64,000 nucleotides of DNA from Bosea sp. PAMC 26642 (lineage in GTDB: Bacteria > Pseudomonadota > Alphaproteobacteria > Rhizobiales > Beijerinckiaceae): positions 558,001 through 622,000 of the forward strand of contig NZ_CP014301.1 of assembly GCF_001562255.1 (NCBI RefSeq), written 5' to 3'. How positions within the stretch are numbered: position 1 is the first letter of the stretch; each line of letters opens with the position of its first letter. The notes beneath the pieces were generated by a model that saw only the letters and a list, made by a program, of their open reading frames with translations, was not told the DNA's origin and ran no database searches. A program made the position numbers and the translations under genes. Shown here piece after piece: positions 24,372 through 32,594 of this stretch.

Positions 24372-26531
24372 ATGGCTAATATCTTCGACCAGTTCGATGC
24401 GCCTGCCCCTTCCCCTGCCAGGGGAGTGCCCTCGATGGCGCAGCCCCCCGCCCGCGCGTCCGGCAATGTCTTCGACCAGTTCGACGCGCCAGCCGCGCCG
24501 AGTGGATCACCTTCCGGCTTTGCTACGCGAGGGCAACGCGAGGGCGGCAACATGCAGGAGGCGGAATATCTGGCTGACGCGGTTCGCACGCGCGTTCAGC
24601 AGGATCAGACGAGCCCCATGGGCCGGCTCGACGCCTATGCCCGTGGTGTCGCCGGATGGATGCCCGGCATGAACAAGCTCGCCGCTGCTGGCGATGCTGC
24701 ATTCGGTGCTGGTCAGGGCGAAGGCTTCGGCGAGCGCTACAGCGACAACCTGATGCGCCAGCGCGCCATGGATACGGCAGACGAAGCGCTGAACCCCGGC
24801 TCGAGAATGACCGGCCAGGGCGCGGGCCTTGTCGCGACCGCTGCGGTGCTCCCGGCGGCCAACATCGTCAAGGAAGGTGTGCGGGGTGGCGCCACGATCA
24901 ACGCAGCCACGACCGGCGGCCTCTATGGTGCATTGACCGGCGCCGTCGAGACGGATGGCGGCATGCAGGGCAAGGCCGTTGGCGCAGCCCAGCAGGGCGC
25001 CATGGGTTTGGCGGCAGGTGCCGTTGCCCCAACCTTCGTTCGCGGCGCTGAAGCCTTCGCCCGCGCGACCGGGAGGCTTGCCAGCAGCGTTGCTCGGCCG
25101 TTCCGATCGGCGCTCACCCCCGAGACCGAGGCAGCACGCCGGATCAATGCCGCGATGGCCCGAGACGGCGTCGAGGACCCGGCAGCCCGTCTCGCGGAGA
25201 TGCAGGCGCAGGGGGCTCCGGCTGTCATAGGCGATGTCGGTGGAGAGACCACGCGGGCGCTGGCTCGATCGGCTGCGAACCTTTCGACTGAAGGCCGGGG
25301 GGCGCTGACCGAGGCGACCTCAGATCGCTTCGCCGGCCAGGGCGATCGGATCACGGATCTGCTTAGGGGGTTTGGCCCGTCCGCCGCTGGCAAGACGCTG
25401 GACGAATTGCAGGCCGCCGCCCGTGCCGCCAACCGCCCCGCCTACGGTCGTGCGTACGCGCAAGGCGGAGGCGGCCTCTGGACGCCCGAGCTGGAGGGCC
25501 TTGCCCAGGCCCCGGCGGTGCAGGACGCCATCCGCAGTGTGATCAAGACCGGCGCCAATAAGACCGTCGCCGACGGCATGCCACCAATCCGCAATCCCTT
25601 CACGACCGATGCCGCAGGCAATCTCACGCTCGCTCGCCAGGCCGATGGCTCGATCGCACGACCGAACTTGCAGTTTTGGGATTACGTCTCCCGCGAGCTT
25701 CGCGGGAAGGCGGGGGAAGCAGCTCGTGGCGGCAATAAGGATCTGGCGGGCGACTACACCAACCTGCGCCGTCAGATCCTCGGCCATCTCGACGAAGCCG
25801 TCCCCGCCTTCCGGGAGGCGCGCTCAGGCGCTGCGCAGGCGTTCCAGGCGGAGGACGCGCTGGAGGCCGGCCAGAAGTTCGTCATGTCCCGCATGGACAA
25901 CATCTCGGCTCGCAAGGCGCTCGCGCGGATGAATGCGGCCGAGCGCGACCTATTCGCCGAGGGCTTCCGAACCGACTTGATCGCCAAGATTCGGGAGACC
26001 GGCGACGGCCGCGACATCGTCAAAGCCATCTTTGGCACGCCGGCTGCCCGTGAGCGCGTCAGCATCGCCCTTGGACCGCAGCAGGCAGTTGCCCTTGAAG
26101 GTGCGCTCGCTACCGAGACGGCGATGCTGCGGTTGCAGGCGGCCGTAGGGGGCAATTCCAGCACGGCCTATCAGTTGGCCCAGCAGGGCATGGCGGGCGC
26201 GGTAGGGGGAGCTGCGGGCTATTATCAGGGTGGAAGTCCCGGGGCAGTCGCTGGCGCCGTCGCAGGTGCCGCCCTCCGAAATGGGCGCATGAAGCTCGAC
26301 GCTGGCCTCGCGAAAAAAATAGCGGAGATGCTGGCAAGCGGTGACGTGAAGCAGCTCCAGAAGGTCACCAAGATGGCGGTGAAAAGCCCCGGCATCATGA
26401 AGCTGCTCGGCGGCATTGCAGACGAAGCCGGCAAGCTCGCCGGCATCACCTCAGCGGCTCCACTTGAGGTAACGGTCAGGCCTCGGATTGTTCAGGGCGG
26501 CATGCCAGCCGCAGCCGACGACGAACAGTAG
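24372..26531 (+). CDS. Large phage-type internal virion/ejection-like protein
   Basis: 719 residues. The N-terminus carries two copies of N-[IV]-FDQFDAP (residues 4-11 and 33-40), a short linear motif often seen at the start of phage ejection proteins. Residues ~130-220 are Ala/Gly-rich and hydrophobic (GAGLVATAAVLPAANIV, GAMGLAAGAVAPTFV) and could insert in membranes. The rest is helical, ending with another Gly/Ala stretch (GAVGGAAGYYQGGSPGAVAGAVAGA). Such proteins usually form the DNA channel in the envelope with the lysozyme-like partner encoded just upstream. Inferred function. Confidence 0.6.
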   Translation: MANIFDQFDAPAPSPARGVPSMAQPPARASGNVFDQFDAPAAPSGSPSGFATRGQREGGNMQEAEYLADAVRTRVQQDQTSPMGRLDAYARGVAGWMPGMNKLAAAGDAAFGAGQGEGFGERYSDNLMRQRAMDTADEALNPGSRMTGQGAGLVATAAVLPAANIVKEGVRGGATINAATTGGLYGALTGAVETDGGMQGKAVGAAQQGAMGLAAGAVAPTFVRGAEAFARATGRLASSVARPFRSALTPETEAARRINAAMARDGVEDPAARLAEMQAQGAPAVIGDVGGETTRALARSAANLSTEGRGALTEATSDRFAGQGDRITDLLRGFGPSAAGKTLDELQAAARAANRPAYGRAYAQGGGGLWTPELEGLAQAPAVQDAIRSVIKTGANKTVADGMPPIRNPFTTDAAGNLTLARQADGSIARPNLQFWDYVSRELRGKAGEAARGGNKDLAGDYTNLRRQILGHLDEAVPAFREARSGAAQAFQAEDALEAGQKFVMSRMDNISARKALARMNAAERDLFAEGFRTDLIAKIRETGDGRDIVKAIFGTPAARERVSIALGPQQAVALEGALATETAMLRLQAAVGGNSSTAYQLAQQGMAGAVGGAAGYYQGGSPGAVAGAVAGAALRNGRMKLDAGLAKKIAEMLASGDVKQLQKVTKMAVKSPGIMKLLGGIADEAGKLAGITSAAPLEVTVRPRIVQGGMPAAADDEQ

Positions 26532-26600
26532 AAAGCCCCACGGATAATCGATGACCAGCCAAACGAAAGCCATGGCAGCAATGAAGGCGAACCGTCTCAT
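26451..26600 (-). CDS. Putative 49-residue membrane protein, antisense to the 3' end of 24372-26531
   Basis: MRRFAFIAAMAFVWLVIDY followed by PWGFLLFVVGCGWHAAL gives two hydrophobic helices with a basic start and a polar end. It overlaps the 3' end of the large virion gene by 81 bp and has no clear ribosome site. The hydrophobic pattern is better than expected for a shadow frame, so it is listed with low confidence. Confidence 0.3.
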   Translation of the reverse strand: MRRFAFIAAMAFVWLVIDYPWGFLLFVVGCGWHAALNNPRPDRYLKWSR

Positions 26601-26705
26601 GATGTCAGCATGCGCGTTGCGTTCGGCGCCGGCAAGGACCGCTGGCGCGTTGATGAGCGCAAGCTTTGCCATGGTCGCATGGGCGATGATGCGAGGGCTC
26701 GTCTG

Positions 26706-27152
26706 ATGGCTCGCCACGCTGATAAAACAGCGAAAGAACAGCGGGGCACTCCGTTTGCCCCCGGCGCGTCTCCGAACCCGTCAGGACGCCCGAAAGGCTC
26801 ACGCAACAAGGTGACGCTTGCGATCGAGGCGCTTCTCGACGGCGAGGCGGAGGCCCTGACGCGCAAGGCGATCGAGTTGGCGAAGGCAGGCGACATGCAG
26901 GCGCTGCGGCTTTGTATGGACCGTCTGGCACCTGCCCGGAAGGACCGTCCGGTGTCGTTCGAGCTGCCGCCGATCGAAAGTGTCGACGACCTTCCGAAGG
27001 CGACGCAGGCCCTCATGTCTGCTGTTGCCTGCGGAGACCTCACGCCTTCCGAGGCAGCCGAACTCGGAAAGCTCGTTGATGCCCATGTGAAAGCGATTGA
27101 GGTCACCGATCTTTCCCGTCGCCTCGATGCTCTGGAGGGATTGCGGACATGA
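26706..27152 (+). CDS. DUF5681-family phage protein
   Basis: 148 residues from ATG 26706. PFAPGASPNPSGRPKGSRNK and the following TLAIEALLDGEAEALTRKAIELA are the DUF5681 signature, found in phages and prophages of proteobacteria, often beside terminase genes. ALRLCMDRLAPARKDRPVSFELPPI continues the family. The C-terminus ends SRRLDALEGLRT, the same RRLxxLE motif that opens the next four genes. GAGGG is 8 nt before the ATG. Role unknown; a small-terminase-like DNA-binding function has been considered for this family but is not shown. Confidence 0.75.
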   Translation: MARHADKTAKEQRGTPFAPGASPNPSGRPKGSRNKVTLAIEALLDGEAEALTRKAIELAKAGDMQALRLCMDRLAPARKDRPVSFELPPIESVDDLPKATQALMSAVACGDLTPSEAAELGKLVDAHVKAIEVTDLSRRLDALEGLRT

Positions 27153-27376
27153 AGCACACGATGAGTCATCGCCTGGCTTTGCTGGAGGCTCGTCGCCGGC
27201 CACGCGTCCAGGTGACGCCGAAAGCTGACCGCGACGCGGCGGTCGCCGCTGGGGTCGCCCGTCTGCGCGCCCCGCCCGGGGCCGTGGCAGCAATCCGCGC
27301 TCGCCTTCGCGGGGACGACAACGGATATCGCTCCGGCTTTGCCGCGATAGAGGCCGCACTAAGGGCGGACACATGA
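27149..27376 (+). CDS. Small coupled gene 1 with RLxLLE motif
   Basis: 75 residues: MSHRLALLEARRRPRVQV near the start, then a helical region (AVAAGVARLRAPPGAVAAIRARLRG). Overlaps the DUF5681 gene by ATGA and the next gene by 4 bp. The N-terminal RLALLEAR motif is shared with genes 2-4. Function unknown. Confidence 0.55.
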   Translation: MKHTMSHRLALLEARRRPRVQVTPKADRDAAVAAGVARLRAPPGAVAAIRARLRGDDNGYRSGFAAIEAALRADT

Positions 27377-27741
27377 ACCGGGCAGCCATCGACCGTAGGC
27401 TGAAGGCGCTGGAGATCCGCAGCAGTCGCGGAAACCGGCCGACCACTGCGTTCGTGATCTGGGAACACACACGGGAGGAGGCTGACGCCACGCTCAAGCG
27501 CGCCATGGCCGAGGGCGTGGTCAAGGTCGGCGACCCGATCGTCATGGGCGTCATTCCCAAACCGTGTCCGCTTCCGGCCATCCGCTGGACCGACATCGCC
27601 GACCTGTCTCTCGTCGAGCTGGAGCACCTGGCCGAAGTCCATGACGGCGGCCGGCAGGGCGACTATCAGGCAGCCCGCTCGATGTCGGACGCAGATTTAC
27701 ACGCAGCTATCGTTGAACGACTTCCGAGGGCCGCAGCATGA
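27373..27741 (+). CDS. Small coupled gene 2 with RRLKALE motif
   Basis: 122 residues: MNRAAIDRRLKALEIRSSRG, then a beta-rich segment (TTAFVIWEHTREEADATL, VKVGDPIVMGV) and a helical end (LVELEHLAEVHDGG). It is the longest of the set. Overlaps both neighbours by 4 bp. The shared N-terminal motif suggests a common binding partner. Confidence 0.55.
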   Translation: MNRAAIDRRLKALEIRSSRGNRPTTAFVIWEHTREEADATLKRAMAEGVVKVGDPIVMGVIPKPCPLPAIRWTDIADLSLVELEHLAEVHDGGRQGDYQAARSMSDADLHAAIVERLPRAAA

Positions 27742-27950
27742 GAACGATATCGGATCGCCTGGCGAAGCTGGAGGCTGTCACGGCCGCTCTCAGGCCGCCG
27801 CGTGGGGTGGAGCGGCACATCATCGCCGAAGGCACGGACGCCGACCGCAAAGCCCGCATCAAAGCCATTCTGGAGGCCAGCAGCAGCAACGTCCTGCACG
27901 TCTTCCGCGTCATCGTGAAGCCGGGCGAAGCGGGAGCGACAGTGCAATGA
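27738..27950 (+). CDS. Small coupled gene 3 with RLAKLE motif
   Basis: 70 residues: MRTISDRLAKLEAVTAALR, then RGVERHIIAEGTDADRKARI and a beta-type end (NVLHVFRVIVKPGE). Coupled to both neighbours by ATGA overlaps. Unknown function. Confidence 0.55.
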   Translation: MRTISDRLAKLEAVTAALRPPRGVERHIIAEGTDADRKARIKAILEASSSNVLHVFRVIVKPGEAGATVQ

Positions 27951-28150
27951 ACCGCGAGCTGAGCCGACGCCTCTCCCGGCTAGAAGCCGATCAGGGCAGC
28001 ACCCGCGTTCGCTATATCGTCAGCGACCGGCCCCTGACCGAGGCGGAATGGCACGCCAGCAAGGATGACGACCGGTACGATTTCGATGAGCTCGATGGGC
28101 TTGCGCCGATCTTGACCGAGGCGGAATGGGTCGAGCGGTTCTGCGTATGA
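27947..28150 (+). CDS. Small coupled gene 4 with RRLSRLE motif
   Basis: 67 residues: MNRELSRRLSRLEADQGSTR, then VRYIVSDRPLTEAEWHASK and an acidic TEAEW repeat (LTEAEWHA ... LTEAEWVERF). Last gene of the rightward operon; a tRNA-Gly on the other strand starts 79 bp downstream of its stop and ends 5 bp away. Unknown function. Confidence 0.55.
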   Translation: MNRELSRRLSRLEADQGSTRVRYIVSDRPLTEAEWHASKDDDRYDFDELDGLAPILTEAEWVERFCV

Positions 28151-28155
28151 AGATT

Positions 28156-28229
28156 TGGAGCGGGAGGAAGGGATCGAACCTTCGCATTCAGCTTGGAAAG
28201 CTGCTGCTCTGCCATTGAGCTACACCCGC
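28156..28229 (-). tRNA. tRNA-Gly(TCC) with one acceptor mismatch
   Basis: A 74-nt cloverleaf on the minus strand ending in encoded CCA. The anticodon loop TTTCCAA gives anticodon TCC. Acceptor GCGGGTG faces CTCCCGC: six of seven pairs form, with a T-T mismatch at pair 6-67. It lies inside the element, so it is an element-borne copy, probably derived from a host tRNA-Gly; it may still function or be a decayed attachment relic. Confidence 0.88.
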
Positions 28230-28385
28230 GAGAGCCCAGAGCTTGACAATGGCGAGAGTAGTGTCAACGCGATGCCTCTAGAGACGACCTATCGCAGTTA
28301 ATGGCAAGTCAACTGGATGCGGCTGGTGGATTGTGCCAGGGTGATCAGAACGAAGCCAATCTGGCAGTCAAGCTTGAGGGCGGCG

Positions 28386-28811
28386 ATGATCAAATTTGGG
28401 TTTATAGCGGCCATAGGTCTGAGCGCGCTCGTGGTTTCGGGCTGCTCGTCACTCCCCAACACGGCTTCGCTTATCCCGTCTTCCTCCGACGCATTCACCC
28501 GCCTGTCGTCATGGGGGCCATGGCAGCAAGCGCCAGTTACGGTTCCTGATCCCGGCGTTGCTATAGTTGAGAACGCTCCGCCTGAACCCCGTCCGCTACC
28601 TCCGCCGCAGGTGCAGTCTGCGGTTTCCATGTCAGTTCGTCCGAGCCCGAGTGTCCAAACACGCCGAACCCTTCCACTTCTATCGCCGATAACCTTGCCC
28701 GCCGCTTTGACTAAACCTAGTGGCGGGTTGCCTGTAGAATCGAACGTGGTCTGCAAGACCGTGCCGACGCTTGAAGGGCGGATCAGTATGGAATGTTTGC
28801 CAGTCCAGTGA
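28386..28811 (+). CDS. Putative lipoprotein
   Basis: 141-residue precursor: MIKFGFIAAIGLSALVVSGC, a lipoprotein signal with lipobox VSGC (Cys20). The mature part is Pro/Ser-rich (EPRPLPPPQVQ) and ends with a small possible disulfide pair (VVCKTV, MECLPVQ). GAGG is upstream of the ATG. It could be a spanin-like or surface lipoprotein; no neighbour supports a lysis role. Confidence 0.55.
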   Translation: MIKFGFIAAIGLSALVVSGCSSLPNTASLIPSSSDAFTRLSSWGPWQQAPVTVPDPGVAIVENAPPEPRPLPPPQVQSAVSMSVRPSPSVQTRRTLPLLSPITLPAALTKPSGGLPVESNVVCKTVPTLEGRISMECLPVQ

Positions 28812-28935
28812 TTGCCTCCACCACAGGTTGAGATGCTTCGGCAAGTTTTTGTCGGGCACGGAAGCTCCCGCGATACGCTTCATCAATTATTTACCGCCCA
28901 TCACCATCATCGTGAGACTTCTGGCGAGAACACTT

Positions 28936-28966
28936 CCCCGTCGTGCTGCCCCTCGGCACGACGGGG
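28936..28966. terminator. Hairpin between convergent genes
   Basis: CCCCGTCGTGC and GCACGACGGGG form a perfect 11-bp stem with a 9-nt loop. It lies between the rightward lipoprotein gene and the leftward cold-shock gene, so it can stop transcripts from either side. T-runs are weak. Confidence 0.6.
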
Positions 28967-29007
28967 TATCTGTTTGGTCATGCCGGCGTACTAACGCCCT
29001 AGCGGTC

Positions 29008-29217
29008 TCAATCAGCCTTCAAATTTTCAGCCGACGATTTTCCCGAACGCTTATCTGCGACAATCTCGTATGATATTTTCTGCCCGTCGCTCAGATCGCG
29101 AAGACCGGCTCGCTCTACCGCGCTGATGTGGACAAAAACATCTTGTCCGCCATCATCGGGCTGAATGAAGCCAAATCCTTTGGTCGAGTTGAACCATTTT
29201 ACTGTACCGCTAGCCAT
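29008..29217 (-). CDS. Cold-shock protein (CspA family)
   Basis: 69 residues with both RNA-binding motifs: [12 protein letters not shown] (RNP1) and DVFVHISAV (RNP2), the full length of the CspA fold. These proteins bind single-stranded nucleic acid and melt RNA structure. GGAG lies before the ATG. It opens the stress-type cargo region of the element. Confidence 0.95.
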   Translation of the reverse strand: MASGTVKWFNSTKGFGFIQPDDGGQDVFVHISAVERAGLRDLSDGQKISYEIVADKRSGKSSAENLKAD

Positions 29218-29314
29218 GTCGATCTCCGTTAAGAAGCCGGCAGCATGGCGACGTGGGTATCAAGAGGCAAGCGCTTCGGCCGACACGTCGAACGTTGGTC
29301 GCTCGCGTTAATCC

Positions 29315-29701
29315 TCAACGAGGCGGTTCTTCTTGGTCGATGTTGTCCCATTTTTCGACTGCAGCGACGAGGCTTTTCAGCTCTTCCTCCGCCTTGGCGC
29401 CACCCGAACTGCTGGCGAGTTCGGCGATGCGCCTTGTCGCGTCTGCATACTCATCCAGCGTGGTGATTGGTTTGATCTCGTTGGCTTTCGGCATTTCCTC
29501 TGGATGAACCGTTCCAGATATGGGCGTGAACGTGTCCTCCGAAGGCTGCTGCCGGCACTTCGCTTCCCAGGCTTCTAACGACTCGACTAACGCGAACAGC
29601 TCAACTTCTTCCGGGCTGTCTTCATGGCAGCCGGCCAGATCGTGGATGCGCTCTTGAACCCGCAGCGCGTCGAGCTCGTCTTCGATCGGCAAGGCCAGCA
29701 T
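29315..29701 (-). CDS. Two-repeat acidic protein B (HigA N-domain-like)
   Basis: 128 residues from ATG 29701, with GGAGG 5 nt upstream. It contains two related ~45-residue helical modules: LPIEDELDALRVQERIHDLAG and KPITTLDEYADATRRIAELA, each ending in a LxxLVESLEAWE- or LVAAVEKWD-type helix. The second resembles the N-terminal module of HigA-type antitoxins (IKPI-x2-x-x-DYE ... LVxLVEAYE), but no HTH follows. The gene upstream (29737-30114) encodes a close paralog. Function unknown; a protein-binding or antitoxin-like role is inference. Confidence 0.6.
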   Translation of the reverse strand: MLALPIEDELDALRVQERIHDLAGCHEDSPEEVELFALVESLEAWEAKCRQQPSEDTFTPISGTVHPEEMPKANEIKPITTLDEYADATRRIAELASSSGGAKAEEELKSLVAAVEKWDNIDQEEPPR

Positions 29702-29736
29702 GGCAGCCTCCACTGTTAGGCGAGCGAGGTCGCGCG

Positions 29737-30114
29737 TTAGTCCTTCCAGCCAGACGCGTCGTCGTGGTCGAAGTCCCACTTCTGAACTGCTGCGACGAGT
29801 GCCGCTAGCTCGACCTCTCCCCCCGCGCCTATGCTCGCAAGCTCGGCGATCCGTCTGGTGGCATCCTCGTAATCTTCGAGGGTGGTGATCGGCTTGATCT
29901 CGTGCGGCTGAACGGATGCCTCTGCAATGTCGCCTTTCGGAGCGAACGAGTTCTCCAAATGCGGCCAGCGTTTCGTTTCCCACGTCTCCAGGGACTCGAC
30001 GAGTGCAAGCAGCTCGGCCTCCTCGATACTATCCTCGTGGCATCCAGCGAGGTCGTGGATCCGCTCCTGAACCCGCTGGGCATCCAGTTCGTTCTCGATC
30101 GGCGAAACCCGCAT
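29737..30114 (-). CDS. Two-repeat acidic protein A (HigA N-domain-like), paralog of 29315-29701
   Basis: 125 residues from ATG 30114 (GGAGG 5 nt upstream; ATG 30126 also in frame). SPIENELDAQRVQERIHDLAG and the later KPITTLEDYEDATRRIAELA match protein B almost residue for residue, so the pair arose by gene duplication on top of an internal module duplication. 35 bp separate the two genes. No partner toxin is visible beside them. Confidence 0.6.
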   Translation of the reverse strand: MRVSPIENELDAQRVQERIHDLAGCHEDSIEEAELLALVESLETWETKRWPHLENSFAPKGDIAEASVQPHEIKPITTLEDYEDATRRIAELASIGAGGEVELAALVAAVQKWDFDHDDASGWKD

Positions 30115-30132
30115 GGCATCCTCCATGGCCGA

Positions 30133-30504
30133 TCAACCGTAGCCGCCCGGCTCTGTTCCGGCCTTGCGCGCCTCATCGATCCGGTCCCGCTCGTCGAGCC
30201 AGGCGCAGTGCGCGAGATGGCGGCGCCACCAGTCATCACCGATCTCGGGTCGGTAGATGTCCCATGCACGACGGAAGGCGGCCATGGCCTCGTCTCGCGT
30301 GGCCTCGTGGCCGTGCTTGTCGGTTAGCCGCGACGCCGGGCTCGACATGGTGATGGACCAGCCCCACGGGGTCGCGTCGCCATGCGAGTGGGTGTGCATG
30401 ACGATCGACCCGACGACGGTGCCTTCGCTGATCACTGCCCAGAATTTGTCGCGGTCCCACTCCGGAATGAAGCGGCTATCTTGGCGGCGAAGTGTTAGGC
30501 TCAT
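30133..30504 (-). CDS. Hypothetical element protein
   Basis: 123 residues. VISEGTVVGSIVMHTHSHGD, GWSITMSSPASR, then KHGHEATRDEAMAAFRRAWDIYR is a pattern I have seen in short phage-related proteins of Hyphomicrobiales: a beta-sheet start and a helix containing ATR-x-EAMAAFR. It lies 18 bp before the start of paralog A in the same direction, so it is likely the first gene of that transcript. No function known. Confidence 0.55.
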   Translation of the reverse strand: MSLTLRRQDSRFIPEWDRDKFWAVISEGTVVGSIVMHTHSHGDATPWGWSITMSSPASRLTDKHGHEATRDEAMAAFRRAWDIYRPEIGDDWWRRHLAHCAWLDERDRIDEARKAGTEPGGYG

Positions 30505-30682
30505 TGAACGTCACCAACGCGACCCGTCGCGCTGCTCAAAGTGAGCGACACATCGCGACGCGGTGGGGTATTTGATGGGGTAGCCACCGCAGCCCAGCCA
30601 AAATGTTTATTGAAACCAAGAGGCTTCATCTTATCAATGGCGGACGCGATGTCCGACGAACTGCCAATATGCTTAGGCTGAC

Positions 30683-30952
30683 CTAGCGCGTCGCCAAGAA
30701 GCCGCGAACAGCACCGGCCGCCGCCGCCCAAGCGATAGCTCTCAGCGGGCGGGCACGGATCTCATCGACCACCATCGTTTGGCGCTGAGTGACCCGCTCG
30801 GGGGCTTCGTCAGCTAACTCCTCCGCTTCATCAACCACCCATTCTAGGTTATTGGCACCGGCGGTCACCGGGGCTTGCACGGCAACGGGGTCACTGGCAG
30901 GGAATGTCGCTTCTAACGCTCCGCTCAGCTCGGCGTCTGGGTCGCTATGCAA
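30683..30952 (-). CDS. DUF883-like small membrane protein with ATFPASDP domain
   Basis: 89 residues from TTG 30952. The N-terminus LSGALEATFPASDPVAVQAP is a short conserved motif of alphaproteobacterial stress proteins. The C-terminus RARPLRAIAWAAAAGAVRGFL resembles the ElaB/YqjD (DUF883) end: a conserved RPL-x-A stretch plus a Gly/Ala-rich membrane helix. Such proteins anchor to the inner membrane in stationary phase. The start codon is unusual but in the right place. Confidence 0.65.
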   Translation of the reverse strand: MHSDPDAELSGALEATFPASDPVAVQAPVTAGANNLEWVVDEAEELADEAPERVTQRQTMVVDEIRARPLRAIAWAAAAGAVRGFLATR

Positions 30953-31248
30953 AGCCGCCTATTCCGTTGATCCGTCCGTTGGCCTGGCACTGCTCCTAGC
31001 CTCGCTGGGCCTCATTATTGGCGTCGTCGTAAATAGACGACGATGTTCACCGAACCCAGCTCGTGACCACGGATGTACTGGCGCGAGCGGTGGCCGTTGG
31101 CGTTTTCGGCACCTTGCTGCCGATAGCCTTATCAAGAATATGCTGCCGGTCCTGGAGCGGCTGCTTATCCTGCTTGCAGCCGCCATGACGCGCCGATCCC
31201 GCTCTGGACTTCGATCATCTGGTTTAGCGGCCCCATCAGGCGAGCAAC

Positions 31249-31587
31249 TTATTCCCGCTGGACGTCTATAATCTCCCCGTCGCGCCTGATGATCACGCGG
31301 ATGTCGTCGCCATTCACGTCGATGCCAACGACTACCCAGCCTCGCCGGCCCTGACGCACGCGTTCAACACGTTCCAATCCTTCGCGCCTAGCAATGCGGA
31401 CAGCGTCGAACTCAGAGATACCTTCATCTTCAAAACGAGGCGGAGGACGGTCGGGAAACTCAATGATCGGCTCAGGAGGATTGACACGTAGCCCATTGGG
31501 GCCGAGCTCGATGGTCTGCGCACTGACCATGGTCATCGGCGAGAGCGCAATCGCCATCACCGCTGCAATCATAGTTCTTCGAATCAT
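31249..31587 (-). CDS. Secreted PepSY-like protein
   Basis: 112-residue precursor with a signal ending VSAQ (residue ~24). A Pro-rich linker leads to ISEFDAVRIARREGLERVERV, then WVVVGIDVNGDDIRVIIRRDGEI, which is the PepSY fold pattern (helix plus sheet). Periplasmic PepSY proteins often inhibit proteases or sense conditions. GGGAGAAC lies before the ATG. Confidence 0.65.
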   Translation of the reverse strand: MIRRTMIAAVMAIALSPMTMVSAQTIELGPNGLRVNPPEPIIEFPDRPPPRFEDEGISEFDAVRIARREGLERVERVRQGRRGWVVVGIDVNGDDIRVIIRRDGEIIDVQRE

Positions 31588-31688
31588 AGCCGTTCTCCCA
31601 GGTTGTTGCGGGAGAAATGGCGCCGATTGTGGCGGAATTCTCGCTGTCTAAACGGGCTCGACGGCTGACACTCGGTGCGGCACCTGGC

Positions 31689-32249
31689 TCAGAACAGCGC
31701 CGTAGGGGCGAAATGCGCAACCGCCATCAGTGCGAGCCCAAGCACGCCAAGCCCTGCGCCGGTGAAGGCGAGCATGGTCACGCCGGTGATGATTGCAGCC
31801 GACGAGACCACAATCGCGATTTGAAACAGGCCGGAGACGACATCGTATTTGTCATCGCGCGCTGAGGAGATGTCGCGTTGGGCCTCGGCCGCCTTGGCAC
31901 GGACCATCAGCTCCTTGCGCCCCTCGTTCGTCTCAGGCTCGCTCTCGTAGCGCGCCACGGTCGATTGCCAGGAGGCAATGCGCTTCTGCATGCGATCACG
32001 GCTCGCAGCGTCGGTCACACCTGCCAGATCGACCTCCATCGCCTCCGCCGCCGTACGAAGCGTAGTGCCGCGGATCGTCTTGGCCTGGAAGAACGCCCAC
32101 AGGTTCGAGGCCTCGACATTCTTGGCAAGCGCGTCCTGCTCGGCATTCTTGCCGCCGATCTCGGAGAAAGCGAGCGCCAGCGCCAAGACGGCGATCAGCA
32201 GGCCGATGCGCTTGTTTTTGCCGTCCGTGGCTTCAGGAATATGCGCCAT
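31689..32249 (-). CDS. DUF4337-family membrane protein
   Basis: 186 residues. An N-terminal helix (IGLLIAVLALALAFSEIGG), a long soluble helical region with NLWAFFQAKTIRGTTLR and a C-terminal hairpin of two helices (LFQIAIVVSSAAIITGVTMLA, GLGVLGLALMAVAHF) match the DUF4337 layout. Inner membrane, function unknown. Confidence 0.75.
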   Translation of the reverse strand: MAHIPEATDGKNKRIGLLIAVLALALAFSEIGGKNAEQDALAKNVEASNLWAFFQAKTIRGTTLRTAAEAMEVDLAGVTDAASRDRMQKRIASWQSTVARYESEPETNEGRKELMVRAKAAEAQRDISSARDDKYDVVSGLFQIAIVVSSAAIITGVTMLAFTGAGLGVLGLALMAVAHFAPTALF

Positions 32250-32541
32250 GATTTGATTTCGTTCCTAATGCCTGCTGCAGGGCATGGCTTTGTTGCCCGG
32301 TGAAAGCAATCGGTTTGTCTACGGCTTCGAACCGACATCAGACGACATCACCTCCGAAAGATTCCGACCCCAAAAGGTCGAGCCCTGCTCGCAATCTCTT
32401 TCCCATAAGCAAGCCGCCGCACGTTACTCCGTGGCGTAAGCGTACCTCTGCTGCTACCTGAACAGAGCGCAGTGCGGGAAGGATCAGCCCGCCACGAACT
32501 GATTAGATCCATTCTCCGCTGGTGCTGGAGGCCGGTAAACC

Positions 32542-32570
32542 AAAAAAGCCCCGAGGTTTCCCCCGGGGCC
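32542..32570 (-). terminator. Rho-independent terminator after the stress operon
   Basis: On the minus strand GGCCCCGGGGG, a short loop and CCTCGGGGC are followed by TTTTTTGG: a GC-rich stem and a run of six T. It lies 25 bp after the stop of the gene at 32595-33161. Confidence 0.85.
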
Positions 32571-32594
32571 TGATGGGCAGTCTAGGCAGTCAGA

